Below are positions 62,208-64,000 of a DNA stretch of 64,000 nucleotides, in pieces; the first letter of the stretch is position 1, and every line of letters starts with the position of its first letter. The translations under genes and the position numbers were made by a program. Source of the stretch: Spongiibacter sp. IMCC21906. GTDB taxonomy: Bacteria; Pseudomonadota; Gammaproteobacteria; Pseudomonadales; Spongiibacteraceae. The stretch lies in NCBI RefSeq assembly GCF_001010805.1, contig NZ_CP011477.1, forward strand, positions 372,001 to 436,000, given 5' to 3'. The notes under the pieces are model-generated. The model was not told where the DNA came from. It saw only the letters and a list, made by a program, of their open reading frames with translations, and searched no databases.

Positions 62208-63290
62208 TTAATTAGCAAACCAATCGGGCCAGCCCGCCGCCTTATTCTGAGTTTTGGCGATAGCACGCTCACTATCATTCGCATGATTTAGATCCCACTC
62301 ACGTAGCGCCGGCATAATGATAAATTTTGTCCACACTGGCGGTATAATTGCCGCCATAAAACAAGTAAATACACTAGGCAGCTTCACCGCATCCACATCA
62401 GGTTTTAACTCATAATATGGCATATATGAATTTAGATGATGATCAGCGTGATTTGTGATCTCAAATGTCATTGCACGACTTAACGCACCAAGATGATTCC
62501 ATACATGGCGCTTTTCTATAGGCTCACCCTCTACTCGCACCTGACCATAATGCTGAAAGTAGTTAAACGCTTCCAATAAAAATCGAGCGAGGATACCAGC
62601 TACATAGCAAGCCGCCATTCCTTGCCACCCACCAATTAGGAACATCACAACCCCAAACACAATTAATGCTGCAAGCCCTTTCCAAATTCTATGACGGATA
62701 GACCACCGGCCAAACCCTCTTCTCTCCATTGAATCAGACTCCATGCGCTGCGACGTCACAAAACTATGTATCATCGCCTCAACTCCAAATGCATACAGAG
62801 ATTGACCGCGCCTTGCAGTATCACCATCTTTATTGGTCCCTACATCAATATGATGCCCAACCACATGCGCTATGTCCCGAGTGGGATCCATATAGAACAC
62901 CTGAAAACACAATCCAAAATTTCTTAAAAAAGAATCTCTGCGATGGAACATTTCATGGAAAGCAGGTATACCTACGATAGTTGCTGTCCAACCTGTAGAA
63001 ATCACAGCGCCAATTGTATTAAAGGCCGTTAAACCACCTTCACCCACTCGCATAGATAATAGAAAATAGGCGGATGCAGCCAGTATCGAAGTAATAACTA
63101 CTGGAACGTAGGCTAGCCACATTATTTTGATATTTCGTGTTCTTAAATCTCTGGGGAGAATTGCATCACCCAACGCTAAAGCAGGTAACGTTGCTAATCC
63201 TAGCCAGACATATCCTCCCCCTAAAACCAGACCAACAACACTTACCAATATTGTCAGCGGGGAAAGGTAATATATTATGTAATCTTTCAT
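62208..63290 (-). CDS. Membrane di-iron hydroxylase (XylM/CymAa/alkane hydroxylase family)
   Basis: A 360-residue integral membrane oxygenase. Paired N-terminal hydrophobic segments (SPLTILVSVVGLVLGGGYVWLGL, YVPVVITSILAASAYFLLS) precede histidine box 1, H112-EMF-H116; box 2 is H142-VVG-HH147; box 3 is NHADHHLN near residue 300, with NYFQHYGQVR between. These bind the two irons. The spacing and the short N-terminus resemble xylene and p-cymene monooxygenase hydroxylases (XylM, CymAa), which attack a methyl group on an aromatic ring. It needs an NADH reductase; the XylA-like gene at 52 kb fits. ATG 63290 follows GGTGATAATA; GTG 63299 is the alternative. Confidence 0.92.
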   Translation of the reverse strand: MKDYIIYYLSPLTILVSVVGLVLGGGYVWLGLATLPALALGDAILPRDLRTRNIKIMWLAYVPVVITSILAASAYFLLSMRVGEGGLTAFNTIGAVISTGWTATIVGIPAFHEMFHRRDSFLRNFGLCFQVFYMDPTRDIAHVVGHHIDVGTNKDGDTARRGQSLYAFGVEAMIHSFVTSQRMESDSMERRGFGRWSIRHRIWKGLAALIVFGVVMFLIGGWQGMAACYVAGILARFLLEAFNYFQHYGQVRVEGEPIEKRHVWNHLGALSRAMTFEITNHADHHLNSYMPYYELKPDVDAVKLPSVFTCFMAAIIPPVWTKFIIMPALREWDLNHANDSERAIAKTQNKAAGWPDWFAN

Positions 63291-63351
63291 TATTATCACC
63301 AAATTCTATTTATCATTAATCACATAAGAAATATTATTATTTGATTAAAAA

Positions 63352-64000
63352 TTAAAGTTCGACATCCAATCCCATTCCGGACGCCTCAATTTGGTGTCCA
63401 AAAACATCATTCTCGTGGTATTGCTGCTGCGATGACGCCACCACGCCACCCCACCCCAACTCCATCAACCATCCAGAAGGCGTTGCCGAATAGAAAGTTA
63501 AAGCCTGATCATTTGCATGTTTTCCAAGATTAAGCGCAACATCAATTTTCTTTGTACGAATAATGTCATGGGCCATACCTAAGTCATCAAGAGAACGGTA
63601 TTCGATCATGAAATGATTTAGTAGTTTTTGGCTTGGAACTCCGAATGCAATAGAATGCTGTCGATTATTGCAATGCATGAATATTGGCTTCGCCACTCCA
63701 TCAGGGGTTTTCAAGTGATACTCGATTGACCCACTCAAGCCCAGAAGCTCATAGAACTTATATGACGCGATTGGATCGTCACTTGCTACGAGCGCATGCC
63801 CCATCCCCATATCATCGGTAACAAACCCACTATGCATTCGACGACCAGGGTAAAGCGGCAGATGACCATCAACCTGTGGACCGTAAAATATTTCCGTTGG
63901 AACACCCGCTGGATCCCGGGTCTTAATCAACCCCAGAACACGCCGCTCTTTGGCCTCAGCCGAACTTCCTACCTTATATGCGATTCCCGCTTCTGAAAGC
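63352..64000 (-). CDS. Extradiol dioxygenase, BphC-type (N-terminus beyond window)
   Basis: The frame is open to the right edge, so the start is outside; 215 residues are visible. The C-terminal vicinal-oxygen-chelate domain has GMGHALVASDDPIASYKFYELLGL (first Fe-ligand His), QHSIAFG, NHFMIEYRSLDDLGMAHD (second His) and GKHANDQALTFYSATPSGWLMELGWGG (catalytic His and Glu ligand). These are the signatures of 2,3-dihydroxybiphenyl 1,2-dioxygenase-like, type I two-domain enzymes. The start of the visible part (GIAYKVGSSAEAKERRVLGLIKTRDPAG) is the end of the N-terminal domain. It would cleave the catechol made by the SDR. Being minus strand, it is upstream of all island genes seen here. Confidence 0.92.
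   Translation of the reverse strand, partial: LSEAGIAYKVGSSAEAKERRVLGLIKTRDPAGVPTEIFYGPQVDGHLPLYPGRRMHSGFVTDDMGMGHALVASDDPIASYKFYELLGLSGSIEYHLKTPDGVAKPIFMHCNNRQHSIAFGVPSQKLLNHFMIEYRSLDDLGMAHDIIRTKKIDVALNLGKHANDQALTFYSATPSGWLMELGWGGVVASSQQQYHENDVFGHQIEASGMGLDVEL

Noticed and set aside
1-64000. CRISPR arrays, tRNA or rRNA genes
   Set aside because: No regularly spaced direct repeats, cloverleaf with T-loop sequence, or rRNA segments were noticed by eye; a tRNAscan or Rfam search would be needed to be certain.

Overview
The window looks like chromosomal DNA of a marine, aerobic gammaproteobacterium. Genes of ordinary gammaproteobacterial type (ubiA/ubiC, rubredoxin, DUF2959 and LemA lipoproteins, Rnk, Cfa) sit beside an aromatic-hydrocarbon island. 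A Spongiibacteraceae/Cellvibrionales-like host would fit, but that is an inference from gene content and mid-range GC; no rRNA or other phylogenetic marker was seen.

Layout. 0-9 kb: the ubiCA end of a quinone locus, rubredoxin, DUF4112, a methyltransferase, an exported LigE-type DNA ligase, a dicarboxylate symporter, a 150-bp MITE-like element, a MerR regulator and small genes of unknown function. 9-20.5 kb: a sulfide-oxidation region. A FisR-like sigma-54 activator is divergent from cytochrome bd genes (cydAB) that have a clear -24/-12 promoter and an upstream palindrome. These are followed by a two-cysteine CsoR-family repressor, a porin, a solo ModA-like protein (apparent ATT start), persulfide dioxygenase, a DUF442-SQR fusion, a SulP transporter and DUF2970. 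20.5-34 kb: an SLC13 transporter, DUF2959, a LemA/TPM cluster, an ATP-grasp protein, Rnk, a three-gene operon of COX3- and COX4-like proteins with an unknown membrane protein, a second MITE-like element, a secreted multidomain endonuclease, a pyroglutamyl peptidase and Cfa. 34.5-42 kb: an aerobactin-type operon iucABCD with a divergent ShiF-like exporter; iucC is split by an apparent one-base frameshift. 42-45 kb: a DMT transporter, an SDR and a secreted CBM/TIM-barrel protein. 45.5-46.3 kb: a decayed IS5-family element.

46.7-64 kb: a catabolic island, every gene on the minus strand and running off the right edge. It encodes a XylM/CymAa-type membrane di-iron hydroxylase with its reductase, an aryl-alcohol dehydrogenase and an aldehyde dehydrogenase (side chain to carboxylate). 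It also encodes a benzoate/toluate-type Rieske dioxygenase (alpha and beta), an SDR that may be the diol dehydrogenase, a BphC-type extradiol dioxygenase, a ring-cleavage-product hydrolase, hydratase, aldolase and acylating aldehyde dehydrogenase (meta pathway), a PrpE-like acyl-CoA synthetase, a TonB receptor and a small exported protein. Together they could carry a methyl- or alkyl-aromatic hydrocarbon to central metabolites. No regulator, dedicated Rieske reductase or ferredoxin lies inside the window.

No tRNA, rRNA or CRISPR array was recognised. Most starts were chosen by reading Shine-Dalgarno sequences and family N-termini by eye.
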